A DNA stretch of 64,000 bases, from assembly GCF_014397245.1 (NCBI RefSeq), contig NZ_JACLHY010000002.1, forward strand, positions 62,001 to 126,000. The letters are read 5' to 3'. Under the pieces are notes generated by a model. It was not told the origin of the DNA and ran no database searches. It worked only from the letters and a program-made list of their open reading frames with translations. Source of the stretch: Arenibacter arenosicollis. Lineage in GTDB: Bacteria > Bacteroidota > Bacteroidia > Flavobacteriales > Flavobacteriaceae. Below are positions 46,011 to 56,045 of the stretch, piece by piece (within the stretch, counting starts at the first letter, position 1; each line of letters begins with the position of its first letter). Both the position numbers and the translations under genes were made by a program.

Positions 46011-47501
46011 CTAAATACGTTTCCAGAAATATGGCGTTAACAAAATCAACACCGTAAATAGTTCCAATCTACCCAAGAGCATTAGAAACCCGCACCACCA
46101 TTTACCCAATGCCGGAAGACTATTAAAATTGGCCAAAGGATTTAAGGTACCTAAGGCCGGGCCTACATTCCCCAAGGAAGAAGCGGCCCCTCCAACAGCA
46201 CTTTCAAAGTCCAACCCCAGCGCACCAAGCACCAAGGATCCAATTATAAAAAGCAACATATAGAGCACAAAGAATGCGATGATATTGTATACAATATTTT
46301 CCTGTACTGTCTTATTGTTATACCTAACAGGAATAATGGCATTGGTATGCAGGGTACGTTTAAATTCCAACAAACCATTCTTAATAATAAGCAAATGCCT
46401 CATTACCTTGATACCACCAGCGGTAGAACCAGCCGAGCCACCAAGAAAAAACAGCCCAAAAAAGAATATGGTTAAAAAGGGGGTCCAGGAAGTAAAATCG
46501 GCCGTTACAAACCCTGTGGTAGTAATTACGGAAACCACTTGAAACAAGGTATGCCTAAAAGCGCTTTCCCACTCTCCAAAAACCATGGGATGAAAATCGG
46601 ACACCTGCACATTGGCCTGAAAATAGACCACTAAACTCGCAACTATGGTAAAACAAACTATAAAAATGGAGTAGAATTTAAATTCCTCGTCCATTATCAC
46701 TTTTTGCACCCTTCCCTTAAAGGCATAATAACTTAGCACAAAATTGCTTCCCGCCAAAAACATGAATAGAATCACAATGTACTGTATTAAAGGTTGGTCG
46801 TTCCAATAGGCCATACTGGCATTCTTGGTAGAAAAACCTCCAGTGGACAAGGTTGCCAAGGAATGATTTATTGCATCAAAAAAAGACATTCCAGCAAGTT
46901 TCAATAATAAGGTCTCGGCCACCGTATAACTAAAGTAAATCAACCATAGTCTTTTAGCCGTATCCGTAATCCTAGGATGCAATTTATCTCCACTTGGTCC
47001 AGGAGCCTCCGCCGCAAACAACTGCATTCCACCTATTCCCAAAAGGGGCAATATGGCAATAGCAAGTACTATAATCCCCATTCCACCAATCCAGTGTGTT
47101 AGACTTCTCCACAAAAGAATCCCTTCCGGCAAAGCTTCTATATCATCTACTATTGAAGCGCCAGTGGTTGTATAACCAGACATGGTTTCAAAAAAAGCAT
47201 TGGTAATATCCGGAATAGCTCCGGAAAAGAGATAGGGCAACATACCTGAAGCGGACATGACCAACCATCCAAAGGTAACAATGATGTACCCCTCCTTGCG
47301 TTTTACCTCCTTTTTGTGATTGCGGGTATAAAACATGGCCAAAACACCTACCAGCATCGTAACTATGGCAGCCAGGGTAATGTCCAAAGTAGCGCCGTCA
47401 TCGTAAATTCCACTGACCACTGCAGCCAAAATCATAAAAAAACCATTGCAAAGCAATAGCAATCCCATGAGGTGAATGATAATTTTAGAATTTAAACCCA
47501 T
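46011..47501 (-). CDS. trkH: Trk potassium uptake system membrane subunit
   Basis: From ATG 47501 the product has 496 residues; the longer frame to 47537 begins at GTG and would overlap trkA. It has about ten membrane segments and four P-loop selectivity motifs, including TTTGASIV, STGGFSTKN, TTTGFVTAD and LGNVGPALG. Such proteins form K+ channels gated by TrkA. Its start lies one base after the trkA stop, so the two are translationally coupled. Confidence 0.94.
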   Translation of the reverse strand: MGLNSKIIIHLMGLLLLCNGFFMILAAVVSGIYDDGATLDITLAAIVTMLVGVLAMFYTRNHKKEVKRKEGYIIVTFGWLVMSASGMLPYLFSGAIPDITNAFFETMSGYTTTGASIVDDIEALPEGILLWRSLTHWIGGMGIIVLAIAILPLLGIGGMQLFAAEAPGPSGDKLHPRITDTAKRLWLIYFSYTVAETLLLKLAGMSFFDAINHSLATLSTGGFSTKNASMAYWNDQPLIQYIVILFMFLAGSNFVLSYYAFKGRVQKVIMDEEFKFYSIFIVCFTIVASLVVYFQANVQVSDFHPMVFGEWESAFRHTLFQVVSVITTTGFVTADFTSWTPFLTIFFFGLFFLGGSAGSTAGGIKVMRHLLIIKNGLLEFKRTLHTNAIIPVRYNNKTVQENIVYNIIAFFVLYMLLFIIGSLVLGALGLDFESAVGGAASSLGNVGPALGTLNPLANFNSLPALGKWWCGFLMLLGRLELFTVLILLTPYFWKRI

Positions 47502-47502
47502 A

Positions 47503-48852
47503 CTATAGGAATAGCTTTTCAATTTTTGGAATAGCACTTGGCAAACAACATACCACTACCCTATCACCTTCAGTAATCTTAAATCCTCCAAGAGCTATGA
47601 TCCCTTGATTATCCCGGATTACACCTCCAATAGTAGCTTCCCTAGGAAATTCGAGCTCCCTAATTATTTGCCCGTTCACTTGGGACGTAGGCTTAACAAT
47701 GAATTCCAAAATCTCCGCATTTAAATTATTCAATCTGGTCATCGCAACTATTTCACCTTTACGGATATGCCTGAAGATATTATTCGCGGCCAATAGTTTT
47801 TTATTTAGCAAGGTATCTATACCAATGGAATGAGACAATTGAAAATAATCCATGTTTTCCACTAAGGCAATTGTCTTTTTAACATTCTTGGACTTGGCCA
47901 CCAAGCAAGACATAATATTCGTTTCCGAATTTCCGGTAACAGCAACAAAAGCATCCATTGCCTCCAGATTTTCCTCTTCCAGCAATTCTACATTTCGTCC
48001 ATCACCATTAATGATAAGGGCACTCGGTAGTTCATCGGCCAAATCGAAGGCCTTTTCTTTATTTTTCTCTATAAGCTTTACATTGAACTTATTTCTACAG
48101 AGATCGCGAGCCGTTTTATAGCCCACCTTACTACCTCCAAGTATCATAACGTTTTTAATCTCCTTTTTCTCTTTGCCGGTGAGCTTATAAAGTTCATCCA
48201 ACCCCTCTTTGGCAGTTATAAAATAAACCTGATCATTTTCTTTAAAAACGGTATCTCCCCTAGGCACAATGGTATATTGAGTACCCATCCTTTGAATTGC
48301 AATGGGCATAAAGTGTAGTTCAGAAAATATTTTTGCCGCTTCTTTAACCGTCTTCCCCACAAAAGGTGCGGTTTTGGGCAAGGAAACACCCACCATTATC
48401 AACAGACCTTCCTCGAATTCGTAGGTATTATTAAATGCGGATTGATTTAATAGAAGCTGTATTTCAGTAGCCGCCAAAGCCTCCGGTGAAATAAGCTCAT
48501 CGATACCCAAATCCGAAAATCTTATGGCTTCTTTATTATGGATAAACTCGGCATTGGATATACGGGCTATTGTTCGCTTACAACCCAATTGTTTGGCCAA
48601 CATACACAAGGTAATATTGGTAGTCTCGGAAGAAGTTACACCAATTACCAGGTCTGATTTCTCTACCTGGGCATCCTTTAAAATGGCAATTGACGTGGCA
48701 TCTCCCCTAAGTACCCTAATATCTAAATGGCTATCTGCATATGATAAACTGTCTTTATTACAATCTATCAACGTAATATCCTGAGATTCGTACGACAATA
48801 ATTTAGCCAAATGAAAACCTACTTCACCTGCTCCTGCAATAATAATTTTCAT
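47503..48852 (-). CDS. trkA: Trk potassium uptake system regulatory subunit
   Basis: A 449-residue cytosolic protein with two tandem RCK_N (GAGEVGFHLAKLL near the start; GGSKVGYKTARDL near 234) and RCK_C pairs. The first nucleotide-binding motif is GxGxxG, the second is GGSxxG. It binds NAD(H)/ATP and gates TrkH. It is the upstream gene of the trkA-trkH operon. Confidence 0.95.
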   Translation of the reverse strand: MKIIIAGAGEVGFHLAKLLSYESQDITLIDCNKDSLSYADSHLDIRVLRGDATSIAILKDAQVEKSDLVIGVTSSETTNITLCMLAKQLGCKRTIARISNAEFIHNKEAIRFSDLGIDELISPEALAATEIQLLLNQSAFNNTYEFEEGLLIMVGVSLPKTAPFVGKTVKEAAKIFSELHFMPIAIQRMGTQYTIVPRGDTVFKENDQVYFITAKEGLDELYKLTGKEKKEIKNVMILGGSKVGYKTARDLCRNKFNVKLIEKNKEKAFDLADELPSALIINGDGRNVELLEEENLEAMDAFVAVTGNSETNIMSCLVAKSKNVKKTIALVENMDYFQLSHSIGIDTLLNKKLLAANNIFRHIRKGEIVAMTRLNNLNAEILEFIVKPTSQVNGQIIRELEFPREATIGGVIRDNQGIIALGGFKITEGDRVVVCCLPSAIPKIEKLFL

Positions 48853-49210
48853 CTGTTATATAAATTGTTTTTCATCAACCTAAGTGCATAATAATTAATG
48901 GTTGGTCCGGTGTTGTTATAATGTTGCACCCTCCGTCACCTACATTTAATTAAAATGGAAACTACATCTGTTTATTTGTATACCTTCCTTTATGATTTGG
49001 TATTAAATCCATTTTGCTTAAAAAGTACAGAAGCTTGTTAAGGCCAATTTCAAATAAAATCTGAATATAAGCGGCACAAAATTACACAATTAAATTGGGT
49101 TGTATTCCAAAACATGGAAGTTAAAACAAATAAGAGGTCGGTGCTTATTGTAAAAAAATAGAAGTATAACTTTATGTCTATATAGTATCTTTACCAAAAA
49201 TATACTGATT
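48853..49210. other. 358-bp divergent spacer between trkA and menG
   Basis: The only promoter-like element is TATCTTTA at 49186-49193, one base off TAnnTTTG, 18 bp before the menG start. I see no ORF or strong hairpin. Confidence 0.4.
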
Positions 49211-49939
49211 ATGGATAAGAAGGTAACCCCGTATAAAGATTCAACGCTAGGCAAAAAGGAACAGGTAACAAAAATGTTCGATACTATTTCCGGAAATTAT
49301 GATGGATTGAACAGGGTAATATCTTTTGGAATAGACATTAAATGGAGAAAGCGTGTTGTATCCATAGTTTCCGAAAAACATCCCACAAAAATATTGGACA
49401 TCGCTACCGGTACGGGGGATTTAGCCATTAATATGACCAAAACAGGTGCTAAGGAAATTATTGGCTTGGACATTTCTCCCGGCATGTTGGAAGTTGGTAA
49501 AAGAAAAATCGCTGAAAAAAATTTGCATGGAATTATTAAAATGATAGTGGGCGACAGTGAAAATCTGCCATTCGAAGCCAATTCCTTTGATGCAATTACC
49601 GTTGCCTTTGGCGTTCGGAATTTTGAAAATCTAGAAAAAGGCCTGTCCGAAATATATAGGGTATTAAAACCTGGCGGTTCCTTTGTAGTTCTGGAAACCT
49701 CCATCCCCACAAAAACACCCTTTAAACAAGGCTATAAATTTTATACTAAATTTATCCTGCCGGCCATTGGGAAGTTATTCTCCAAGGACCGTAGCGCCTA
49801 TGCTTATTTATCGGAATCCGCAGCTGCCTTTCCACATGGGGAGGCCTTCAACAATATTTTGAATAAAATTGGGTTTATAGGTATAGACAATAGACCACAA
49901 ACATTTGGGGTTGCCTCCATTTATGTAGCTACAAAGTAA
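49211..49939 (+). CDS. menG: Demethylmenaquinone methyltransferase
   Basis: A 242-residue UbiE/MenG methyltransferase. [34 protein letters not shown] (SAM motif I) and [15 protein letters not shown] are diagnostic. It performs the last methylation of menaquinone synthesis, the usual quinone in Flavobacteriaceae. It lies 3 bp upstream of porT, so these two are co-transcribed. ubiE is a commonly used alternative symbol. Confidence 0.95.
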   Translation: MDKKVTPYKDSTLGKKEQVTKMFDTISGNYDGLNRVISFGIDIKWRKRVVSIVSEKHPTKILDIATGTGDLAINMTKTGAKEIIGLDISPGMLEVGKRKIAEKNLHGIIKMIVGDSENLPFEANSFDAITVAFGVRNFENLEKGLSEIYRVLKPGGSFVVLETSIPTKTPFKQGYKFYTKFILPAIGKLFSKDRSAYAYLSESAAAFPHGEAFNNILNKIGFIGIDNRPQTFGVASIYVATK

Positions 49940-49942
49940 AAT

Positions 49943-50638
49943 ATGAAAAACATTCTTATTCTTCTATTGGGTTTTATACTACTAGGCACCAATTCCAATG
50001 CCCAGTTCAACGAAAAACCCGTAATGAACCTTGAAAATGAGGACCAGCCATTATTAAATTGGGGATATTTTTTAGGCTTCAATCAATACGACTTTAAATT
50101 TGAATACAAAGACGATCTGCCCGATATTCTGGTAGACAAATCCTTCGGCTTTAATGTAGGTCTCATTGGTGAACTACGACTCAACAAATTTTTGGACCTT
50201 CGATTTGAACCGGGACTACATTACAATCAGAGAAACTTGGGATTTCCTGGTTTTGATAATGAAAGGGACGCCATCCGAGAGGTGAAATCGACCTATATAA
50301 ACTTTCCGTTACTCCTAAAAGTGAGCACAAAAAGGCTAGGAAACTGGAAACCATTCCTTGTCGGAGGTGCATCTACCTCTATGAATTTGGGAAGCAACGA
50401 ACAAAGTTTGGACGATAACAGCAGTGCCACTTTCCGAATGAAAAAGACCACCTATTATTATGAAATGGGTTTTGGGATAGATTTCTACTTGGAATATTTC
50501 AAGTTCACGCCTTCCATCCGTGGCGTATTCGCCATTAATGATGAATTAATCCGTGACAACGACCCCAATAGCCCTTGGACAGGCAATATTGAGGCCATGA
50601 TGACAAGAGGACTTTTTATTAATTTTACGTTTGAATAA
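49943..50638 (+). CDS. porT: PorT-family type IX secretion protein
   Basis: A 231-residue outer-membrane beta-barrel protein of the PorT/SprT type. A signal peptide (1-20, ending TNSNAQ) is followed by eight or so amphipathic strands (YFLGFNQYDFKFEY, FLDLRFEPGLHYNQR, YINFPLLLKVST, MGFGIDFYLEYFKFTPSIRG). The ubiE/menG-porT adjacency and downstream tamL are the arrangement known from Flavobacterium johnsoniae, where SprT is required for gliding and type IX secretion. No other T9SS gene lies in the window. Confidence 0.85.
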   Translation: MKNILILLLGFILLGTNSNAQFNEKPVMNLENEDQPLLNWGYFLGFNQYDFKFEYKDDLPDILVDKSFGFNVGLIGELRLNKFLDLRFEPGLHYNQRNLGFPGFDNERDAIREVKSTYINFPLLLKVSTKRLGNWKPFLVGGASTSMNLGSNEQSLDDNSSATFRMKKTTYYYEMGFGIDFYLEYFKFTPSIRGVFAINDELIRDNDPNSPWTGNIEAMMTRGLFINFTFE

Positions 50639-50642
50639 AGGA

Positions 50643-51365
50643 CTACCCCCTTCTAATTTCGTTCAATAGAATAGCGGTAGCCGTTGCCACATTTAAACTT
50701 TCCGCTGTTTTAGGCCCAAACTGTGGTATACTTATTTTTTTGTCAACCAAATTCTCGATGGCTTTAGACACCCCGTTGGCCTCGTTTCCCATCACCAATA
50801 CCCCCTTTTTAGGAAATTGTTCCTTATATACCACCGTACCATCCATAAATGCGCCGTAAACAGGAATATCCATTTGGCTAAAAATCTGCTCCAAATCCTC
50901 ATACACAATATTTACCCTGCTTATGGACCCCATGGTAGCCTGCAAAACCTTAGGATTATAACAATCTACAGAATTGGATGAACAAATTAGGTTTGTAATA
51001 CCAAACCAATCGCATAGACGGATAATAGTACCCATATTTCCCGGATCCCGAACATCATCCAAGGCAATTACCCAGTCAGAAAAGTCTATTTGCTCTGGCA
51101 CAGGAAAATGAAAAACACCCAACACCTTATTGGGCGTGGACAATCCACTCATTTTTTTTAAATCCCCCTCACTTATCAATTCAACAAAATCATCATTCTG
51201 CCCCAATACGGTGCTATCCGTGACATATATTTTATAAACCTTAAGAGTGGATTCCAATAGCTCTTTTACAGTCTTGATTCCCTCTATAACAAACAACTTA
51301 TTTTGCGTTCGGTACTTTTTTTGCTGTAAATTTTTTATAAATTTTATTTGGCTTTTAACAACCAT
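50643..51365 (-). CDS. SpoU/TrmH-family RNA methyltransferase
   Basis: A 240-residue SPOUT methyltransferase with an N-terminal RNA-binding substrate domain (KNLQQKKYRTQNKLFVIEG) and the knotted SpoU domain: VIALDDVRDPGNMGTIIR, VLVMGNEANGVS and IPQFGPKTAESLNVATATA. The family 2'-O-methylates rRNA or tRNA; the precise target cannot be set. It is convergent with porT and divergent from tamL, and their promoter regions overlap. Confidence 0.9.
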   Translation of the reverse strand: MVVKSQIKFIKNLQQKKYRTQNKLFVIEGIKTVKELLESTLKVYKIYVTDSTVLGQNDDFVELISEGDLKKMSGLSTPNKVLGVFHFPVPEQIDFSDWVIALDDVRDPGNMGTIIRLCDWFGITNLICSSNSVDCYNPKVLQATMGSISRVNIVYEDLEQIFSQMDIPVYGAFMDGTVVYKEQFPKKGVLVMGNEANGVSKAIENLVDKKISIPQFGPKTAESLNVATATAILLNEIRRG

Positions 51366-51375
51366 ACAAATAATG

Positions 51376-51383
51376 TATTTTTG
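51376..51383 (+). promoter_or_regulatory. tamL -7 box
   Basis: TATTTTTG is a perfect TAnnTTTG match. Transcription from it would begin near 51390, which excludes starts at 51348 and probably 51390, leaving ATG 51408. Confidence 0.45.
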
Positions 51384-51407
51384 ACTTCTATGAGGACACG
51401 GCCGTGT

Positions 51408-53984
51408 ATGTATTTTAACATTACGAAAATAGGATTATTATTGCTAGTAATTGCAATTACCTCGTGCAATGCCACAAAAAGAGTTGGTGAAGATGAACTC
51501 TTATTAACCAAAAATCTACTTTACGCCGATAGTGTTAAAGTAACCGACGACGATATCCACAGCCTTATTTTTCAAAAACCGAACAGCACCTTATTGGGAT
51601 ACCCGCTTAGACTAAACCTATATAATCTGGCCAAGAAAAACCCGGATTCCTCCTATCAGGTTTGGTTACACAAAAAAGAAAAAAGGGAGCAGCGCCTCAT
51701 CAATATTTTATCCAAAAAACAGGTAGAAAGATTAGGGGAATCCTTTTTGGTCAAAGGAGCCAGTGTTTGGCTCAAGAATATAGGCGAACCACCCACCATC
51801 ATTGATACCTCAAGAACAAGAAGGTCATTACAAAGATTAAATGCCTACTACAAAAGCAAAGGATACTTTAATAATAACACCACCTATACTATAGATAGCA
51901 CCAATAAAAAACAAAGGGCTATAATTAACTATAAATTGGATTTGGGCAACCCTTACCTAGTAGACTCCATATCCACTAAAATCACCTCTTCCGCTTTAGA
52001 CTCCATACATAAAGCGTACAAGAAAAATTCATTTATAAAACCGGGCCAGCGAATAGATTTGGACAATTTCAACAACGAAAGGGAGCGACTGACCAATCTT
52101 TTTAGAAATACTGGAATCCACAATTTTCAGGAAAGCTCTATTTCCTATGATCTTATTGGGGACACCACCAAATTGGGAAGCAATCAAAAATTGGATATTC
52201 TTTTAAATATTGAAGATCTAAAAACAAGAACCGACAATGCCCTTTCTACTTCAAAATATAAGGTACATTCCTTTAAGAAAATTAATATTTACACCAACTA
52301 CACCTTTGACAATGGATTGGACAGTGTAAATAAGCTGGATTATAAGGACTTTACCATCTACTATCAAGGCAAATTGCGTTACAAGCCAAAAACGCTTACA
52401 GATGCCGTTTTCCTTAAAAAGGATAGTATCTACAGAGAAATTGATCGTATAAGGACCTACAGACAGATCACTAACCTAAACACTTTTAAATATCCTAATA
52501 TTGAGTTTGTTGAAGATAGTGTGGCGGCCAAATTAACGGCCAACATCTACCTTTCCCCCCGGCCAAAATATTCCTTGGGCACCGATTTTGATGTAACCCA
52601 CTCCAACATCCAATTTTTGGGTATTGCGTTCAGTCCGTCCCTACAAGCAAGAAATTTGTTCAAAGGAGCAGAAAACCTAAGCCTTTCGGGAAGGATAAGC
52701 GTAGGTGCCTCCAGTGATCCAGACATAGTAGATAACCGCTTCTTTAACATTTTGGAAACGGGAGGGGATATCAACCTTAATTTACCCCGGATTTGGTTCC
52801 CGTTCGTAAAGACATCGAGAATTATACCTAATTACATGCTTCCCAAAACCAAATTATCCATTGGAACGAGTTTTCAACAAAATATTGGTTTGGACAAGCA
52901 GACCTTTAATACGGTTTTTGGTTATAATTGGTCACCATCAGATTTCAAAAAGAATACGTTGGAGCTGTTAAATGTGCAATTTGTGCGCAATGTAAACCCC
53001 AATAGATTCTTTACGGTCTATCAGAACACCTATGAAAATTTGGATGAAATTGCCGACAATTATGAGAACGAACCGGCACTTTCCGATTTTTATGAGACCG
53101 CTGAAGGCAGTACAGATCCACAATTAATTATTCCCGAAGGTACTACGGGTTTTACAAACGCCATCCTCAACGGGGAAGTAGCTTCCAGCACATCGGATTA
53201 CGACGACATAAGTAGTATTGAAGAAAGAAGAATAAGACTTACAGAAAACAATTTAATATTCGCAAGTAACTTCACGTATAACAAAAACAACAAGAAGGGC
53301 ATTACCGATGATGATTTTTATCAGTTTAGGTTCAAATTGGAAAGTGCCGGAAATCTATTGTCCGGGATTTCCAATATAATTCCGTTTGACAAAAGTGATG
53401 ACGACAAACTTTTGGTTTTCGGCGTCCCCTATTCCCAATACATTAAAACTGAATTCGACTTTATAAAACATTGGAGTTCCTCTGGAACCAATGTACTGGC
53501 CTTCAGGAGTTTTTTCGGCATTGCGATACCTTATGGAAATTCGGACAACATCCCATTTGTTCGGAGTTATTTTGCAGGTGGATCTAACGATAACCGAGCT
53601 TGGCTACCTTATTCCCTGGGACCGGGAAGAACAGAGGATGTAAACGATTTTAACGAAGCAAATTTAAAAATCGCTTTTAATTTGGAGTATAGATTTCCAT
53701 TGGTAGGCGATATTAAAGGAGCTATTTTTGCCGATGCCGGTAATATTTGGAATGCCTTCGACAATGTTACCGATGAGAAGGCCAACTTCGAAAACTTGGG
53801 CTCCCTAGCAGACATAGCATTGGGCACCGGCCTTGGGATCCGTTACGATTTCACCTATTTCGTGTTCAGGTTGGATATGGGTTTAAAAACCTATAATCCG
53901 GCCGAAGAATCCTCCAAAAGATGGTTTAGAGACTATAATCTGTCCAACGCGGTATTCAACATAGGTATAAATTATCCTTTTTAG
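51408..53984 (+). CDS. tamL: TamL, BamA/TamA-family outer-membrane lipoprotein
   Basis: From ATG 51408 the protein has 858 residues. The signal ends VIAITSC (Cys20), showing the lipid anchor that distinguishes TamL from TamA. POTRA-like domains follow, including LKNIGEPPTIIDTSRTRRSLQRLNAYYKSKGYF, and then a 16-strand Omp85 barrel with LGTGLGIRYDFTYFVFRLDMG near the end. It acts in outer-membrane protein insertion or lipid transport with TamB, which is not found next to it here. The longest frame starts at a TTG at 51348. Confidence 0.9.
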   Translation: MYFNITKIGLLLLVIAITSCNATKRVGEDELLLTKNLLYADSVKVTDDDIHSLIFQKPNSTLLGYPLRLNLYNLAKKNPDSSYQVWLHKKEKREQRLINILSKKQVERLGESFLVKGASVWLKNIGEPPTIIDTSRTRRSLQRLNAYYKSKGYFNNNTTYTIDSTNKKQRAIINYKLDLGNPYLVDSISTKITSSALDSIHKAYKKNSFIKPGQRIDLDNFNNERERLTNLFRNTGIHNFQESSISYDLIGDTTKLGSNQKLDILLNIEDLKTRTDNALSTSKYKVHSFKKINIYTNYTFDNGLDSVNKLDYKDFTIYYQGKLRYKPKTLTDAVFLKKDSIYREIDRIRTYRQITNLNTFKYPNIEFVEDSVAAKLTANIYLSPRPKYSLGTDFDVTHSNIQFLGIAFSPSLQARNLFKGAENLSLSGRISVGASSDPDIVDNRFFNILETGGDINLNLPRIWFPFVKTSRIIPNYMLPKTKLSIGTSFQQNIGLDKQTFNTVFGYNWSPSDFKKNTLELLNVQFVRNVNPNRFFTVYQNTYENLDEIADNYENEPALSDFYETAEGSTDPQLIIPEGTTGFTNAILNGEVASSTSDYDDISSIEERRIRLTENNLIFASNFTYNKNNKKGITDDDFYQFRFKLESAGNLLSGISNIIPFDKSDDDKLLVFGVPYSQYIKTEFDFIKHWSSSGTNVLAFRSFFGIAIPYGNSDNIPFVRSYFAGGSNDNRAWLPYSLGPGRTEDVNDFNEANLKIAFNLEYRFPLVGDIKGAIFADAGNIWNAFDNVTDEKANFENLGSLADIALGTGLGIRYDFTYFVFRLDMGLKTYNPAEESSKRWFRDYNLSNAVFNIGINYPF

Positions 53985-53999
53985 AGCTGAATATTTTAT

Positions 54000-54007
54000 T
54001 ACTTTTG
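54000..54007 (+). promoter_or_regulatory. fba promoter -7 box
   Basis: TACTTTTG is a perfect match 36 bp before ATG 54044. No -33 TTG is evident. Confidence 0.45.
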
Positions 54008-54043
54008 TCCCATCATTTTAATTAACTACACTAAAATAAGATT

Positions 54044-55111
54044 ATGGCACACAATATTAAACCAGGAGTTGCAACCGGAGATGAGGTTCAGAAGATTTTC
54101 AACTATGCCAAAGAAAAGGGATTTGCCTTACCTGCTGTTAATGTTATAGGATCAAACACGATTAATGGAGTTTTGGAAACTGCAGCCAGTTTAAATGCTC
54201 CTGTAATAATACAGTTCTCTAACGGAGGTGCACAATTCAATGCTGGAAAAGGATTATCCAATGACGGTCAGCAAGCAGCCATTTTGGGTGCCGTTGCCGG
54301 AGCTAAACACGTTCACCAATTGGCAGAAGCCTACGGTGCTACCGTAATATTGCATACAGACCATTGTGCCAAAAAATTATTACCTTGGATAGACGGTTTA
54401 TTGGATGCAAGTGAAAAGCATTTTAAGGAAACGGGCAAACCTCTATATAGCTCTCACATGATCGACCTATCAGAGGAACCGATAGAAGAGAATATTGAAA
54501 TTTGTAAAAAGTATCTTGCTAGAATGAGCAAGATGGGAATGACCTTGGAAATAGAATTGGGAATCACCGGAGGTGAAGAGGATGGTGTGGATAACTCTGA
54601 TGTAGACGATTCCAAGCTATACACCCAACCAGAGGAGGTTGCCTATGCTTATGAGGAATTATCCAAAGTAAGCCCTAAATTTACAATTGCAGCCGCTTTT
54701 GGAAATGTACATGGTGTATATAAGCCAGGAAACGTAAAATTGACTCCGAAAATTTTAAAAAATTCTCAGGAATTCATTACTAAAAAATACGGTGTGGAAC
54801 ACAACCATATCGATTTTGTTTTCCATGGCGGATCAGGTTCTACGGTGGAAGAAATACGTGAAGCCATTGGTTATGGTGTCATTAAGATGAATATAGATAC
54901 CGATTTACAATATGCCTTCTTGGAAGGGATTCGGGACTATGTTCAAGGCAAAAAAGATTATTTACAGTCTCAGATCGGTAATCCAAATGGTGCCGACGAG
55001 CCAAACAAAAAATATTATGACCCACGTGTTTGGTTAAGAGAAGGAGAGAAAACTTTTGTTACACGTCTAAAAAAGGCATTTGAAGACCTTAATAACGTGA
55101 ATACCCTATAA
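54044..55111 (+). CDS. fbaA: Class II fructose-bisphosphate aldolase
   Basis: A 355-residue zinc-dependent aldolase. Zinc and substrate ligands lie in ILHTDHCAKKLLPW, GNVHGVYKPGNVKLTP and VFHGGSGST, and IKMNIDTDLQ closes the active site. The protein has the length of class IIA enzymes such as E. coli FbaA. It cleaves fructose 1,6-bisphosphate in glycolysis. accD follows 24 bp downstream and is probably in the same transcript. Confidence 0.96.
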   Translation: MAHNIKPGVATGDEVQKIFNYAKEKGFALPAVNVIGSNTINGVLETAASLNAPVIIQFSNGGAQFNAGKGLSNDGQQAAILGAVAGAKHVHQLAEAYGATVILHTDHCAKKLLPWIDGLLDASEKHFKETGKPLYSSHMIDLSEEPIEENIEICKKYLARMSKMGMTLEIELGITGGEEDGVDNSDVDDSKLYTQPEEVAYAYEELSKVSPKFTIAAAFGNVHGVYKPGNVKLTPKILKNSQEFITKKYGVEHNHIDFVFHGGSGSTVEEIREAIGYGVIKMNIDTDLQYAFLEGIRDYVQGKKDYLQSQIGNPNGADEPNKKYYDPRVWLREGEKTFVTRLKKAFEDLNNVNTL

Positions 55112-55135
55112 TCCCCCAACCCTAAAAGAAAACTT

Positions 55136-55996
55136 ATGTCGTCTTGGTTCAAAAGAAAGGAAAAAGGAATACAAACCGCTACCGATCAGAAAAAGGATAC
55201 TCCAAGAGGCCTTTGGTATAAATCACCAACGGGTAAAATTGTTGAGTCCGATGAGTTGGCAAAGAATTATTATGTTAGCCCAGAGGATGATTATCATGTT
55301 AGAATTGGTAGTAAGGAATATTTTGAAATTCTATTCGACAAAAACAAATTTACCGAGTTGGATGCCAAATTGTCCTCCAAAGATCCCTTAAAGTTCGAGG
55401 ACACGAAAAAGTACGTTGAACGCTTAAAGGCAGCAGAGGCAAAAACTGGACTTAAAGATGCCGTTAGGACTGCAGTGGGCAAATCACTTGGTAAAGATGT
55501 AGTCATTGCCTGTATGGATTTCAGCTTTATTGGCGGTTCTATGGGTAGTGTGGTAGGTGAGAAAATTGCAAGAGGTATAGACTATGCTATTAAAAAGAAA
55601 ATTCCCTTTGTAATGATTTCCAAATCTGGAGGTGCACGTATGATGGAAGCCGCATTATCACTTATGCAATTGGCCAAGACATCTGCTAAATTGGCACAGC
55701 TTGCTGATGCTGGCATCCCTTATATTTCACTCTGTACAGATCCAACCACGGGCGGAACTACTGCTTCCTATGCCATGCTGGGCGATATAAATATTTCTGA
55801 ACCTGGGGCATTGATCGGTTTTGCCGGCCCACGCGTTGTTAAAGAAGCTACTGGTAAAGAATTGCCAGAAGGGTTTCAAACCGCTGAATTTCTACAGGAA
55901 CATGGATTTTTAGATTTTATAGTCCATCGAAGAGATCTTAAAAAGAAAATCAATCTTTATATAGATTTAATAGAAAACAATCCAGTTAGAGGATAA
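55136..55996 (+). CDS. accD: Acetyl-CoA carboxylase carboxyltransferase subunit beta, zinc ribbon degenerate
   Basis: A 286-residue AccD with an intact crotonase-like carboxyltransferase core ([62 protein letters not shown]). The N-terminal zinc-ribbon region (about 25-55) is recognisable by alignment to the family but all four Cys are missing: the expected CxxC pairs read SPTG and SPED. There is no Cys before about residue 124. This should preclude the usual zinc binding. The malonyl-CoA-forming function is still expected with AccA. Confidence 0.93.
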   Translation: MSSWFKRKEKGIQTATDQKKDTPRGLWYKSPTGKIVESDELAKNYYVSPEDDYHVRIGSKEYFEILFDKNKFTELDAKLSSKDPLKFEDTKKYVERLKAAEAKTGLKDAVRTAVGKSLGKDVVIACMDFSFIGGSMGSVVGEKIARGIDYAIKKKIPFVMISKSGGARMMEAALSLMQLAKTSAKLAQLADAGIPYISLCTDPTTGGTTASYAMLGDINISEPGALIGFAGPRVVKEATGKELPEGFQTAEFLQEHGFLDFIVHRRDLKKKINLYIDLIENNPVRG

Positions 55997-56000
55997 GTAT

Positions 56001-56036
56001 AAAAGGCCCTGTTAAGTAAATCAGGGCCTTTTTTTT
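56001..56036 (+). terminator. accD terminator
   Basis: AAAAGGCCCTG (56001-56011) pairs with CAGGGCCTTTT (56022-56032), followed by more T. Confidence 0.92.
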
Positions 56037-56045
56037 GAACTCGTT

